This document shows positions 31,038 through 38,422 of a stretch of DNA of 64,000 nucleotides, one piece after another. Numbering within the stretch: the first letter of the stretch is position 1; each line of letters opens with the position of its first letter. The stretch lies in assembly GCA_965223095.1 (NCBI GenBank), contig OZ244979.1, positions 992,001 through 1,056,000 on the forward strand, written 5' to 3'. The notes below the pieces were generated by a model. The model was not told the DNA's origin, ran no database searches, and was given only the letters and a program-made list of their open reading frames with translations. The DNA is from J054 sp965223095 (lineage in GTDB: Bacteria > Pseudomonadota > Gammaproteobacteria > Steroidobacterales > GCA-2729495). The position numbers and the translations under genes were made by a program.

Positions 31038-32260
31038 GATTGACCTCCCGCTGCGCGCGTCTGCAGCATGCCGGGTAAAGACAAAATCCGGGCATAACCC
31101 AATGCGTCTTCGGGCGTCCATTCGCCCGCCGCTTCACCATAAACACCTTTGGTGGCGGCCATTAAGGAATAGGGCGAGTCCATGCCCAGAACGAATAGGC
31201 CGCCGGCTTGAAAGCGCAGGTTTACCGTACCGGTAACCCGCGTTTGCGACGCATCGAATAGCGCTTCGATATCTCGGCAGGCGGGATCCAATTGTTTACC
31301 TTCGTGCACTAGGTCACCGTAGGCGGCGGCCACTTGGTCCTTGATTCGTTGTTGTAAACCGCTGAGCACTAGTTTTTCCAATTCACGGTGAGCGTTTAAT
31401 AGCACCTCGGCCGCTGGGGCTTCGAAGGCAACGCGACCTTTGGTTCCCAGCACGGTATCGCCCAGGTGAATACCCCGGCCGATGCCGTAGGGGCCGGCGA
31501 TTTTTTCTAATGCCTCGATCAAGTCGACGGGGTCCATAAGCTTACCGTCTAAGCTCACGGGGGTACCTTGTTCGAAGCCCACAACATGGTCACTGGCCGC
31601 GGGTGCAGCCCCCGTCATGGCACCCGGCGATAACACCCAGGCATCCTCTGGAATAGATCCGGAGGAATCTAGGGTTTCGGTACCACCGATGGACACACCC
31701 CACAGGCCACGGTTGATGGAATAGGCGGAGGCTTTATCCGGCACGGGTAGATCTCTGGCTTTCAGGAACGCAACTTGCTCGTCGCGCACGAAGGATTGAT
31801 CGCGCACCGGCGCGAGTATTTCCAAACCAGGATTAACTGTGCGCAGCGCCACTTCGAAACGCACCTGGTCGTTACCGGCGGCCGTACAACCATGGGCCAC
31901 GGTATCGCTGTCGCGTTCCTTGGCCAGCTCAGCCAGTAAGGTCGCCTGAATACCGCGTTCCGCGCCGACGCACAAGGGGTAAAGATGTCCGCGTCGCACA
32001 TTGCCGGCGATGAGATATCGAATGACTTGCGTGAAGAATCGTGGTCGCGCCTCTATTAAAAGGTGTTCCTGTGCGCCGAGAGCCAGTGCTTTCGCCTCCA
32101 GGGCATCGGCGGCCTGCTCATCCAGTCCGCCGGTATTCACCGTCACGGTCACGACCGGACGATGGTAAGTTTCCTTGAGCCACGGCACGCAAAAGGACGT
32201 ATCCAATCCGCCTGAAAAGGCCAGGACAATTGGCGAATCGTTTTTTGTTGCTGAATTCAT
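31034..32260 (-). CDS. argG: Argininosuccinate synthase
   Basis: 408 residues. PP-loop IVLAFSGGLDTSFCVPWL and HGCTAAGNDQVRFE, GLWGVSIGGTETLD and RGIHLGDTVLGTKGRVAFEAPAAE are canonical. Condenses citrulline and aspartate with ATP. It starts 18 bases after argR and overlaps the next gene by 4 bases. Confidence 0.97.
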   Translation of the reverse strand: MNSATKNDSPIVLAFSGGLDTSFCVPWLKETYHRPVVTVTVNTGGLDEQAADALEAKALALGAQEHLLIEARPRFFTQVIRYLIAGNVRRGHLYPLCVGAERGIQATLLAELAKERDSDTVAHGCTAAGNDQVRFEVALRTVNPGLEILAPVRDQSFVRDEQVAFLKARDLPVPDKASAYSINRGLWGVSIGGTETLDSSGSIPEDAWVLSPGAMTGAAPAASDHVVGFEQGTPVSLDGKLMDPVDLIEALEKIAGPYGIGRGIHLGDTVLGTKGRVAFEAPAAEVLLNAHRELEKLVLSGLQQRIKDQVAAAYGDLVHEGKQLDPACRDIEALFDASQTRVTGTVNLRFQAGGLFVLGMDSPYSLMAATKGVYGEAAGEWTPEDALGYARILSLPGMLQTRAAGGQS

Positions 32261-32278
32261 TTGGTGTTTCCGTAACTG

Positions 32279-32728
32279 TTAAAGATCGAATTGACGACGC
32301 AGCCGCGCCAGCAGAATCTTTTGCTCGCGAGACCCGGGTGTCGCCACGAAAATGGTGTCGTCCCCAGACACGGTGCCCACGATTTCCGGCCAGCCCGAAC
32401 GATCGAGATACACCGCGACTCTGGATGCCGCCCCAATGGCCGTGCGAATCACAGTGAGATTCGTGCCGGCCGGTTCTACGCTGCGCAGGAATTCCGCTGG
32501 GGGCTGTGACGAGGGCGATTCACTGGCCTCGGTTTCGCGATAACCATCGGCTTGTTTGGCGATACCCAACTGCCGCAAATCCCGGCTGACGCTAGATTGC
32601 GTGGCCACAATGCCGTGTTCGCGCAGCAGGCCGACTAGTTCGGCTTGGCGCCGCACCGAGCGTTCGCGCAGGATTTTCAGGATGGTCTGCTGGCGCTGCT
32701 GTTGGATTTCAGGTTCCGTGGGCATCAA
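32279..32728 (-). CDS. argR: Arginine repressor
   Basis: 149 residues. The N-terminal winged HTH (RQQTILKILRERSVRRQAELVGLLREHG, TQSSVSRDLRQLG) and the C-terminal hexamerisation/arginine-binding domain (GTVSGDDTIFVATP with the GDDT motif) are complete. First gene of the operon, so probably autoregulated together with it through the two ATGCGCAT boxes just upstream. Two adjacent ATG codons; 32728 or 32725 is the start. Confidence 0.93.
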   Translation of the reverse strand: MMPTEPEIQQQRQQTILKILRERSVRRQAELVGLLREHGIVATQSSVSRDLRQLGIAKQADGYRETEASESPSSQPPAEFLRSVEPAGTNLTVIRTAIGAASRVAVYLDRSGWPEIVGTVSGDDTIFVATPGSREQKILLARLRRQFDL

Positions 32729-32731
32729 TTC

Positions 32732-32759
32732 ATGCGCATAAAAATAAAAGGATGCGCAT
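32732..32759. promoter_or_regulatory. Putative ArgR operator: tandem ATGCGCAT boxes
   Basis: Two copies of the palindrome atgcgcat (32732-32739 and 32752-32759) flank an A-rich 12-base stretch, directly upstream of argR. The spacing of about two helical turns fits paired ARG boxes. The half-site atgcat-like core agrees with known boxes only loosely. Confidence 0.55.
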
Positions 32760-32855
32760 AATATCAGCCGCTAGCGGCTTGTCAAGGACTCTGGCGCCAC
32801 CCTTTGACCGAATACGGCTGCTAACATGCCGCCGCTTAAGCCGGAGACCGCCGCA

Positions 32856-33536
32856 ATGCCCAGCCTAGACATCTTAGAAGCCGAAACCGGCCAGCAGGCC
32901 GTTGCCACCATCATTTGGTTGCATGGATTGGGTGCCGATGCCCATGATTTTGAGCCCGTGGTGCCCTTGCTTGATTTGGGCCCCGGGCGTCCGTTGCGCT
33001 TCGTGTTTGCCAATGCGCCCACACGTCCGGTCACCATCAACGGCGGCATGACCATGCGGGCTTGGTATGACGTTTTTGGTTTTGATGCGAGTTCACGCGA
33101 GGACAAAGCGGGTGTGCGTGCCATTTCCGCGGACATCACGGCCTTGATTCATGCGGAAGTTGAACGGGGCATAGCGGCCGACCAGGTTTTTCTCGCCGGG
33201 TTTTCCCAGGGTGGGGCCATGGCTTTGTTTAGCGGCTTGCGCTATCCGCTAAAACTCGGCGGTCTGCTGGCGCTGTCTTGCTATTTGCCGGTGTCGGAAA
33301 GTTTGGCGTCGGAAATTTCAGAGGTGAATAGGCGCACGCCGATTTTTATGGCACATGGTCGACAGGATCCGGTGGTTTCGCCCCAGCTTGGTGAAATGTC
33401 GCGGGACATGCTGCTTGCGGAAAACTGCGACCCGCGCTGGCACTACTACGAAATGGACCATACCGTGACGCCGGAAGAACTTATGGACATTCGTCAATTC
33501 TTGGATCGCTTAGTCAGACTGCCTGGGGCGGACTGA
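32856..33536 (+). CDS. Carboxylesterase/phospholipase-family hydrolase
   Basis: 226 residues of the EstB/acyl-protein thioesterase-like alpha/beta hydrolases. LHGLGADAHDFEP is the oxyanion region, LAGFSQGGAMAL the nucleophile elbow (GFSQGG), HGRQDPVV the Asp and YEMDHTVTPEEL the catalytic His. Cytoplasmic, likely short-chain esterase. Start at 32856 because ggaga lies 8 bases upstream; the earlier ATG at 32826 has no Shine-Dalgarno. Its 3' end overlaps the convergent TANGO2-like gene by 23 bases. Confidence 0.9.
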   Translation: MPSLDILEAETGQQAVATIIWLHGLGADAHDFEPVVPLLDLGPGRPLRFVFANAPTRPVTINGGMTMRAWYDVFGFDASSREDKAGVRAISADITALIHAEVERGIAADQVFLAGFSQGGAMALFSGLRYPLKLGGLLALSCYLPVSESLASEISEVNRRTPIFMAHGRQDPVVSPQLGEMSRDMLLAENCDPRWHYYEMDHTVTPEELMDIRQFLDRLVRLPGAD

Positions 33537-34284
33537 TCGTGAATTCGGCGCTGGATTCGCCTTCACACTGGCCTGCAGCATTAAAACTTCGCTCTAGGCA
33601 GTGGCAGTGTTGTTCTGAATCGATACTCAGCATCGTGCTCGCGCGGGTACCATAGTTTTCACCCACCACAAACGGCGTGGCCTGGTAGCGGAGCACTTTA
33701 GCGGAGCTATGGTTTGGCACTTCATCGCGCCGATTCAGCAATTCCATTAGCGCTTGGGTGTCTAGGCTTTTGTTGTTTAAGATTTTCTCCAGCTCTTCTT
33801 TAAGAAAATGTGCTTTAGGCCAGACCTCCTGGACCTTTGAATTGGTGACGACATGGACACCTCTGTTCAAAACGCGTAACGGTATCCCGCCAAACGACGG
33901 TTCCCGAAGCAGATAAGTCGCGGTACCGTCGCCGAGCACGAGGGCAAAGCCGGCATAGTTATCTACTTGACTCAACACGCGTTCTAGATAGCGCTCAGGA
34001 TCTAGTTCACCAGTGATGAAGTCGCTCACTAAATCTCCGCGGCTGAGACGGCTGCCCGCGGGCAGGGGTTTCGCGGGCTGATTGGTGACCAGCGCGAATT
34101 GGCCGGCTCGGTTGACCGCCAGCCAACTTCCTCCGGCGACCAGGTCGCGGCCACCAAACGCATCTGGGGCATCGGCCCACCAATCCGCTGGTGCGCTAGG
34201 GCGCGCATGCAGCTCGTCCCGGTTGCCGAGGATGACCAGCGGGTAGTGCGGATGACAATCCACCGCGATGGCAACCAGGCACAT
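33514..34284 (-). CDS. NRDE/TANGO2-family protein
   Basis: 256 residues. MCLVAIAVDCHPHYPLVILGNRDELHARPSAPADWW is the diagnostic N-terminus, with the NRDE motif (GNRDE) and Cys2 as presumed Ntn-hydrolase nucleophile; GGRDLVAGGSWLAVN follows. Function in bacteria is unsettled; a haem- or lipid-related role has been proposed for the eukaryotic relative. Last of the flhC-nudC-NRDE operon (9-base gap). Confidence 0.88.
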   Translation of the reverse strand: MCLVAIAVDCHPHYPLVILGNRDELHARPSAPADWWADAPDAFGGRDLVAGGSWLAVNRAGQFALVTNQPAKPLPAGSRLSRGDLVSDFITGELDPERYLERVLSQVDNYAGFALVLGDGTATYLLREPSFGGIPLRVLNRGVHVVTNSKVQEVWPKAHFLKEELEKILNNKSLDTQALMELLNRRDEVPNHSSAKVLRYQATPFVVGENYGTRASTMLSIDSEQHCHCLERSFNAAGQCEGESSAEFTISPPQAV

Positions 34285-34293
34285 TGCTAAGGG

Positions 34294-35256
34294 CTAACGC
34301 TGTTCCATGGGACGGCGCACGCGCAGCGGCGGTCCCGCGAGACCCAGTTCGGTCAGGCCGGGTCCACCGGCCTGATCAAACCAGGCTTCGATCAGTTTGT
34401 AGGCGACGGATGTTGCCGGCGGCAGAATCACTTCGCGAGCTGCTATTGCCTCACGGCTGACCCAGCGTGCTTCCGCCAATTCCGCATCATTGCAGTGCAG
34501 ATCCGCCGATTCGCCCATGGCGTGAAAACCGATCATCAACGCCGCTGGAAATGGCCAAGGCTGCGACGCTAGATAGCGGCACTGCCCGACGCGTATGTTG
34601 GTCTCTTCATGAACCTCCCGACGTATGGCATCTTCCAGGCTTTCGCCCGGTTCTACAAAACCGGCAATGGTGGAGAATCGTTTTTCTGGCCAGTTCTTGT
34701 GTCGGCCGAGTAAGCACTGTTCGCCTTTCACCACTAGCACGATGATCGCGGGATCTAGTCGCGGAAAACTTCTGTGGCCGCAGTCTTGGTCTTGGCAGGC
34801 CATGACAAAGCCTGCGTCGCTGGGGCGGTTCTTGGTACCGCATACACCGCAGTAGCGATGCTTGTCCTGCCAACTTAACATCGCGCGAGCATAGGCGACC
34901 AAGGCGGCGTCGGTTTCTGCGAGAACATTCACTGCATTGCGCAGTTCTTGAAATTCTCCGGGGTTTGTCAACCTAGGCGGCTGTGTATCGTTGAATCGAA
35001 AGGCAAACAGCCGCGTGTCATTCTGCGTCCCTAGAAATACTGTATTGGCGGCATCGATTTTGCTTGCACTGATTTCGTGATGCTTGAGCAGTACAACTTG
35101 GTTGTTAAAAATTAGGCAGCGTTGTTGCCATACGCCAACGAAGCGTGATGACTCACTGCTGAGCATGGATTCAATGCGCGGCGTGTCGTTGCGTAGATGA
35201 GCACAACGATCAAGCGCGCTCCCGGCGAACATTGTCTTGATTTCACCGGTGGTCAT
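34294..35256 (-). CDS. nudC: NADH pyrophosphatase / NAD-capped RNA decapping enzyme NudC
   Basis: 320 residues. The zinc-ribbon cysteines YCGVCG...ACQDQDCGHRSFPRLDPAII and the Nudix box GFVEPGESLEDAIRREVHEE, with the extra SQPWPFP array (SQPWPFPxS), are diagnostic. Hydrolyses NAD(H) and NAD caps on RNA. The start ATG at 35256 overlaps the FlhC-like stop (ATGA); the frame is open upstream but runs inside that gene. The link with FlhC is one of position only. Confidence 0.94.
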   Translation of the reverse strand: MTTGEIKTMFAGSALDRCAHLRNDTPRIESMLSSESSRFVGVWQQRCLIFNNQVVLLKHHEISASKIDAANTVFLGTQNDTRLFAFRFNDTQPPRLTNPGEFQELRNAVNVLAETDAALVAYARAMLSWQDKHRYCGVCGTKNRPSDAGFVMACQDQDCGHRSFPRLDPAIIVLVVKGEQCLLGRHKNWPEKRFSTIAGFVEPGESLEDAIRREVHEETNIRVGQCRYLASQPWPFPAALMIGFHAMGESADLHCNDAELAEARWVSREAIAAREVILPPATSVAYKLIEAWFDQAGGPGLTELGLAGPPLRVRRPMEQR

Positions 35257-35831
35257 TCCGATGACGAATCTGAACCCGCGATGCGCTCTTTGATCTCGCA
35301 GGACGGGCAGCGCTGATAATCGAGCGCATAGCGATCCTGCACGTAGGGCGAATGGCACTGGGCGCAATGGGCGAAAAATAGTTCTCGGCTTTCCACCAGG
35401 GCATGATAAAGGTTCCAGGCCCATTCGAAGGACAAACGGGGATTTTCTTGCAGGGTTTCGTAGGTTTCATAGGCTTGGCAGAGTCGTTGGCCTATATCTA
35501 CTCGGTCTGAGGTGGCCGAATTAATGCGGCCTTTGGAGTCCACGCGGGCCGCGCCGCTGTAGATATATAAGCAGCCCAGCAGGGTGGCTTCGGCCTGACG
35601 CGGGGCATTGCTGATGAAGCGCTCGATCTGGCGGGGCGATTTGCCGCGGCGCCGTTTGACCGTTGGCCCCCGACTGCCGCGGAAGTAGCTGTTGACCAGC
35701 TTCCGCACGCGGTCCTCCGTAAAGCCGGTGCAGGCCCGAATTGTGCCAGTGCGGGCCTCGTGCCGGATCATCCGGATGGCCAGTTCAAATTTGTCCATTT
35801 CGCCGGCGTAGCGATCGTCGGTCACGCGCAT
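35253..35831 (-). CDS. flhC: FlhC-like transcriptional regulator
   Basis: 192 residues, about the usual length. The C-terminal zinc site (HCAQCHSPYV, then YQRCPSCEIKE: CxxC...CxxC) is the FlhC signature, and the N-terminal half (AIRMIRHEARTGTIRACTGFTEDRVRKLV, FRGSRGP) has the FlhC helix-turn-helix with a GP. Preceded by agggga. FlhC normally acts in the FlhD4C2 complex to activate flagellar promoters. Here it is cotranscribed with nudC and the NRDE gene, and its FlhD-like partner is encoded divergently. No flagellar gene occurs in the window. Confidence 0.85.
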   Translation of the reverse strand: MRVTDDRYAGEMDKFELAIRMIRHEARTGTIRACTGFTEDRVRKLVNSYFRGSRGPTVKRRRGKSPRQIERFISNAPRQAEATLLGCLYIYSGAARVDSKGRINSATSDRVDIGQRLCQAYETYETLQENPRLSFEWAWNLYHALVESRELFFAHCAQCHSPYVQDRYALDYQRCPSCEIKERIAGSDSSSE

Positions 35832-35953
35832 TGGGTTTCTCCCCTTTTTGATGTGATTCGGGTCCCCAGGCCTAAATCTAGCCTAAATTTACCTTTTATG
35901 GTCGAAAATTCCCATATATAGTAAATCCATGCCTTTTCGACCGGAGTATCCCA
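35832..35953. promoter_or_regulatory. Divergent flhC/flhD promoter region with dyads
   Basis: ggtcgaaaa (35900-35908) and ttttcgacc (35934-35942) are perfect 9-base inverted halves separated by 25 bases that include tatatagt. A direct repeat cctaaat occurs twice (11 bases apart, 35871 and 35882). FlhD4C2 binds paired boxes of similar overall size, so this could be autoregulation, but the consensus match is not demonstrated. Confidence 0.45.
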
Positions 35954-36595
35954 ATGCGCTGTGAATCACCAGATAGGCGATTTTTTGCTGAAGTCCGAGA
36001 TTTGAATTTGGAATTTCTGACTTTAGTTGCCGATCAGCGGGCCGGCGAAGCGGTCTGGCGGCTGCTGGGTCTTGCCCCCCGCACGGCAGCCCGCTTGCGA
36101 GGCCTGTCGGAATCTGAGCGTCAGTTCATGGCCACGGTGCCGGCCCTACTAGCGGGATTTAGCCGCTCACCCGCCGTGCTGCGTGTGGCGGAGCAGACCT
36201 CGCTTAACGGCGAACTGGAGCCCGGCTGGTTGGCTGATGCCACCTTGTTTTCCACCGGCTTGCTGACCTATTTGTGGCAGCTTGCACGGACTGACCGCCT
36301 GCGCATTGCCTTGTGCGTCGGTCCAGGCCGGGGTCTGCGTAACGACCTAAGAACCATCGGCTTTCGCGACATACGGGCTTGCGCCGCGCAAGCCGTTCCG
36401 GATCTGCGGGCCCGCCATCCGCGCTGGTGGGCCGATTTGATCAATGCTGCGCGCAGCGAAGACGACGAGCTTCGAGAACGTTGCCGGCTGGACCCCATCG
36501 CCCTGAGTTTGGCTCCCCTTGCCTCCGCCGCGAAAACCCCCGCTGCTCCGACTCGGCATGCCGCGTTTGGTCGGTCGACCCCACAGCCTCGCTAA
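35954..36595 (+). CDS. flhD: FlhD-like regulator with a C-terminal extension
   Basis: 213 residues, about twice the length of E. coli FlhD. Residues about 10-70 (FFAEVRDLNLEFLTLVADQRAGEAVWRLLGLAP, TAARLRGLSESERQFMATVPALL) follow the FlhD pattern (IYDINLSYLLLAQRL..., RLGI, LTLPQMVKLAE...). STGLLTYLWQLAR may correspond to its end. The following 100 residues (CVGPGRGLRNDLRTIGFRDI, ending in an Ala/Pro-rich tail) are unknown. Divergent from flhC; in enteric bacteria the two are one operon. Shine-Dalgarno ggagt precedes the ATG. Confidence 0.72.
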   Translation: MRCESPDRRFFAEVRDLNLEFLTLVADQRAGEAVWRLLGLAPRTAARLRGLSESERQFMATVPALLAGFSRSPAVLRVAEQTSLNGELEPGWLADATLFSTGLLTYLWQLARTDRLRIALCVGPGRGLRNDLRTIGFRDIRACAAQAVPDLRARHPRWWADLINAARSEDDELRERCRLDPIALSLAPLASAAKTPAAPTRHAAFGRSTPQPR

Positions 36596-36668
36596 AGCTT
36601 GACCGCGCGCGGAGCAGTTTCGGTGACCCGGTTGGTTTGGAGCTGGCGCCCATGCACAATGCGCGCCC

Positions 36669-37631
36669 ATGAAGGCTCTGACCCTGCGCAATTTGACCAA
36701 GGTTTACGCCAACGGCGTAAAAGCCCTTAAAGGTGTTGACCTAGACGTTGGCGCGGGCGATTTCTTCGCGCTACTCGGGCCCAATGGTGCAGGCAAGACC
36801 ACGGCCATTGGCGTGATTACCGCCTTGGTAAACAAAACGGCGGGCGATGTACGAATTTTCGGCCACGATATTGATCGCGACCTCGATGCGGCGAAGGCTT
36901 GTATTGGCGTGGTTCCCCAGGAGATCAATCTCAATCAGTTTGATCGGATCGATAAGATCGTCGCCTGCCAAGCCGGTTTTTATGGCATTGGTCGCCGGGA
37001 AGCCGCACGTCGCGCGCAGATTTATTTGGAACGCTTACAGCTGTGGGATCGACATACCGATATTGCGCGCAATTTATCGGGCGGTATGAAGCGTCGCCTG
37101 ATGATCGCCCGTGCGTTGGTTCACGAGCCGAAGCTTTTGATCCTTGATGAGCCTACTGCCGGGGTTGATATCGAGATACGCCGGTCCATGTGGGAGTTTC
37201 TGCGCGAAATTAATGATGCGGGCACGACCATTATCTTAACCACGCACTATTTAGAAGAGGCGGAAAGTCTCTGCCGTCATGTTGCCATTATCGATCATGG
37301 CAGGATTATCGAAAGCGGTCGAATGTCTAGTCTGTTGCGGAAGCTGCACCACGAAGTTTTCGTTCTGAATACTAAAGATCGTATCGATCAAATACCTGAA
37401 TTACCGGACTACAAACTTGCGTGCTTAGACGAGCATGAGTTGCAAGTTGAGGTTTCTCGAGACCAAAACCTGAATGCAGTATTTGCCGCGCTGAGTGCCG
37501 CCGGTATCGAGATCGTTAGTATGCGCAACAAAGCCAATCGTTTGGAAGAGGTTTTCTTCCGCTTAACTGAGAAGTCGTCTACCAGTTCTGGTGCTCTGGG
37601 GAGCAAGCATGCCATGGGTTCTGAAAGATGA
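36669..37631 (+). CDS. ABC-2 exporter ATP-binding protein
   Basis: 320 residues. Walker A GPNGAGKTT, Q-loop VPQEI, signature LSGGMKRRL, Walker B LLILDEPTAGVD and H-loop TTHYLEEAESL. The C-terminal about 85 residues form the usual regulatory domain of the DrrA/YadG-like subfamily. Pairs with the permease gene that overlaps its end by 4 bases. Exported substrate unknown. Confidence 0.95.
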   Translation: MKALTLRNLTKVYANGVKALKGVDLDVGAGDFFALLGPNGAGKTTAIGVITALVNKTAGDVRIFGHDIDRDLDAAKACIGVVPQEINLNQFDRIDKIVACQAGFYGIGRREAARRAQIYLERLQLWDRHTDIARNLSGGMKRRLMIARALVHEPKLLILDEPTAGVDIEIRRSMWEFLREINDAGTTIILTTHYLEEAESLCRHVAIIDHGRIIESGRMSSLLRKLHHEVFVLNTKDRIDQIPELPDYKLACLDEHELQVEVSRDQNLNAVFAALSAAGIEIVSMRNKANRLEEVFFRLTEKSSTSSGALGSKHAMGSER

Positions 37632-38401
37632 ACTGGCGTGGACAACTCGTTGCTTTGTTAACGCTGGCGAACAAGGAAATTCGTCGGGTGTTTCGCATAT
37701 GGGTACAGACCATCGTGCCGCCGGCCATTACCATGACGCTCTATTTTGTCATTTTCGGCAGTTTGATTGGCAAGCGAATTGGTCAAATGGGCGGCTATGA
37801 CTACATGCAGTATATCGCGCCCGGGCTCATCATGATGTCGGTGATTACCAATTCCTACGGTAATGTGGTGTCTTCGTTTTTTAGCGCGAAATACAACCGG
37901 CATCTAGAAGAAATGCTGGTTTCACCCATGCCCAACTATGCCATTGTAGTAGGGCATATGCTCGGTGGCGTGATTCGTGGCTTGTTAGTCGGTCTAATTG
38001 TTACCGGTATCGCGTTATTTTTTACCCGCTTGCAAGTTTACAACTTGTTCATCACGCTCAGCGTGGCATTTCTCACGGCAACGGTTTTTTCTTTGGGTGG
38101 TTTGATTAACGCGATTTTCGCGCGGAAGTTTGACGACGTATCAATTATTCCGTCCTTCGTGTTGGCGCCATTGACTTATCTCGGTGGGGTTTTTTATTCC
38201 ATCGCGCTGCTACCAGATCTTGCGCAGACCGCGTCAAAGCTGAATCCGATTCTCTACATGGTGAATGCCTTTCGCTACGGCATGTTGGGCGAATCGGATA
38301 TTGATATTGGTTTGGCTTACGCGATTATTCTTGTGTTTGTGGTGGGGCTATTTTCGGTTTGCCTGTTATTGATTGGGCGTGGTTATGGGATTCGGGAATA
38401 G
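37628..38401 (+). CDS. ABC-2 type permease (YadH-like)
   Basis: 257 residues with six predicted helices (about 28-50, 62-85, 110-135, 140-162, 172-190, 228-250). The ABC-2 signature region is present (PGLIMMSVITNSYGNV, PLTYLGGVFYSI). It starts 4 bases inside the ATPase stop. With the ATPase it would be a homodimeric exporter like YadGH. Convergent with the DhaL-DegV gene. Confidence 0.93.
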   Translation: MNWRGQLVALLTLANKEIRRVFRIWVQTIVPPAITMTLYFVIFGSLIGKRIGQMGGYDYMQYIAPGLIMMSVITNSYGNVVSSFFSAKYNRHLEEMLVSPMPNYAIVVGHMLGGVIRGLLVGLIVTGIALFFTRLQVYNLFITLSVAFLTATVFSLGGLINAIFARKFDDVSIIPSFVLAPLTYLGGVFYSIALLPDLAQTASKLNPILYMVNAFRYGMLGESDIDIGLAYAIILVFVVGLFSVCLLLIGRGYGIRE

Positions 38402-38422
38402 GAACCGGTTCGACCCCCCCGA

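Noticed and set aside
32826..33536. Carboxylesterase start at 32826
   Set aside because: The ATG at 32856 has a ggaga at the proper distance; the upstream one has none.
35253..38401. Flagellar gene cluster around FlhD/FlhC
   Set aside because: Neighbours are nudC, a TANGO2-like gene and an ABC exporter; no flagellar structural or chemotaxis gene is found in the window.
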